Assembly: GCA_031392925.1 (NCBI GenBank)
Contig: JANMVV010000407.1
Location: 1-6,071 of the forward strand
Reading direction: 5' to 3'
Length of the DNA: 6,071 bases
Source of the DNA: JAGNNV01 sp031392925
GTDB taxonomy: Bacteria; Acidobacteriota; Vicinamibacteria; Fen-336; JAGNNV01
In this document: piece after piece, positions 5,838-6,071 of the stretch
Layout: the number at the start of each line of letters is the position of its first letter
Position numbering within the stretch: the first letter of the stretch is position 1
Made by a program: the position numbers and the translations under genes
The notes under the pieces: model-generated
What the model was told of the DNA's origin: nothing
The model's input: the letters and a program-made list of their open reading frames with translations, nothing else
Database searches by the model: none

Positions 5838-5930
5838 TGGTTGGTCCCAGCCGGAATGGGTGGTCTTCTTCAGCCGGAATCGGTGGTCGGCATCAGCCGG
5901 AACAGGTGGCTGGCATCGCCGGAATACGCA
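5838..5930 (-). repeat. IS right terminal repeat with four phased CCGGAA boxes
   Basis: CCGGAAT (CCGGAAC in one copy) occurs at 5851, 5874, 5897 and 5919, spaced 23, 23 and 22 bases. The outermost unit has lost one base relative to the left end. The block is the inverted counterpart of 3168-3260 and ends in TACGCA, matching the left TGCGTA. Confidence 0.9.
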
Positions 5931-5931
5931 G

Positions 5932-6071
5932 CTCGTGCGCGGCGATGGGGTCAGCCACGTCGGCGTCGCCTTCGATCATGTGATCGAGTCCTTCCGCAAC
6001 GAACTCTTCAGCGGCTACAAGACCGGCGAAGGCGTTCCCGAGGAACTCATGTCGCAGTTCCCGCTCGCCGA
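5932..6071 (+). pseudogene. 5'-3' exonuclease (DNA polymerase I 5'-nuclease type), N-terminus missing, runs off window
   Basis: Directly after the IS right end, one plus frame reads as a clear internal segment of a Pol I-type 5' nuclease: HVGVAFDHVIESFRNELFSG, then YKTGEGVPEEL and QFPLA, 46 codons to the window edge. The AFD...FRNEL...YK pattern corresponds to the helical-arch and metal-site region of 5'-3' exonucleases, including the stand-alone bacterial family. Family members normally have roughly 40 residues before this point, including the LVDG/LLDG metal-binding start. That part is absent here, because upstream is IS sequence, and it is not found on the other side of the IS. A GTG at 5935 could in principle start translation but would not restore the missing active-site residues. 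The gene is therefore probably inactive, although its 3' part is not visible. Confidence 0.75.

Larger units (their letters stand above)
3168..5930 (+). mobile_element. Complete IS21-family insertion sequence
   Basis: The element is about 2763 bases long and runs from 5'-TGCGTATTCCGG at 3168 to CCGGAATACGCA-3' at 5930. The ends are imperfect inverted repeats of about 93 bases, each built of four repeats with a 23-base period (multiple terminal repeats are typical of IS21). It contains istA and istB in the usual overlapping order and both proteins keep their catalytic motifs, so it may be active. No 4-8 base target duplication flanks it: TAGTCCTT precedes the left end and GCTCGTGC follows the right end. 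It also carries about 330 bases after istB, with a large hairpin. Confidence 0.92.

Noticed and set aside
5798..5983. Plus-strand 61-residue open frame across the IS right end
   Set aside because: It mostly translates terminal repeats, and beyond 5930 it is out of frame with the recognised exonuclease segment.

Overview
The window is GC-rich bacterial DNA from an accessory region. It carries restriction-modification genes, a cluster of small uncharacterised genes, and a complete insertion sequence. Nothing fixes the host: base composition and gene families fit a GC-rich environmental bacterium (Acidobacteria, Planctomycetes or similar), but that is only an impression.

Layout. (1) Positions 1-1722, minus strand: a Fic-domain protein gene (721-1722) is followed, with a 4-base ATGA overlap, by the 5' part of a type I restriction endonuclease R-subunit gene (hsdR, 724 down to the window edge). 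The R-subunit nuclease motif (D150, E164, K166) is intact. (2) Positions 1723-1970: a non-coding spacer between divergent genes. It holds four CTTGAC hexamers (minus strand) at exact 11-base spacing just upstream of fic, then a 16-base direct repeat in two copies 54 bases apart. (3) Positions 1971-2162, plus strand: a small unrecognised ORF with a strong ribosome-binding site and a tail that looks frameshifted. (4) Positions 2210-3134, minus strand: a compact three-gene unit encoding a 79-residue small protein, a 149-residue single-domain retropepsin-like aspartic protease (DTGAS), and a 69-residue small protein of unknown function. (5) Positions 3168-5930: a full IS21-family element of about 2.76 kb with intact istA and istB, four 23-base-spaced repeats at each end, a hairpin in the istA leader and a long hairpin after istB. 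(6) From about 5932 to the window end, plus strand: an internal piece of a 5'-3' exonuclease (DNA polymerase I 5'-nuclease type) whose N-terminal part is missing.

How it fits together. Fic and HsdR are probably co-transcribed and translationally coupled, so the Fic protein probably acts within, or is co-selected with, the restriction system. The three-gene protease unit lost whatever lay upstream of it when the IS21 junction formed only 33 bases from its first start codon. The two sides of the IS do not belong together. There is no target duplication, and the left flank does not carry the missing start of the exonuclease gene. The junction is therefore better explained by an IS-mediated deletion, inversion or recombination than by a simple insertion.
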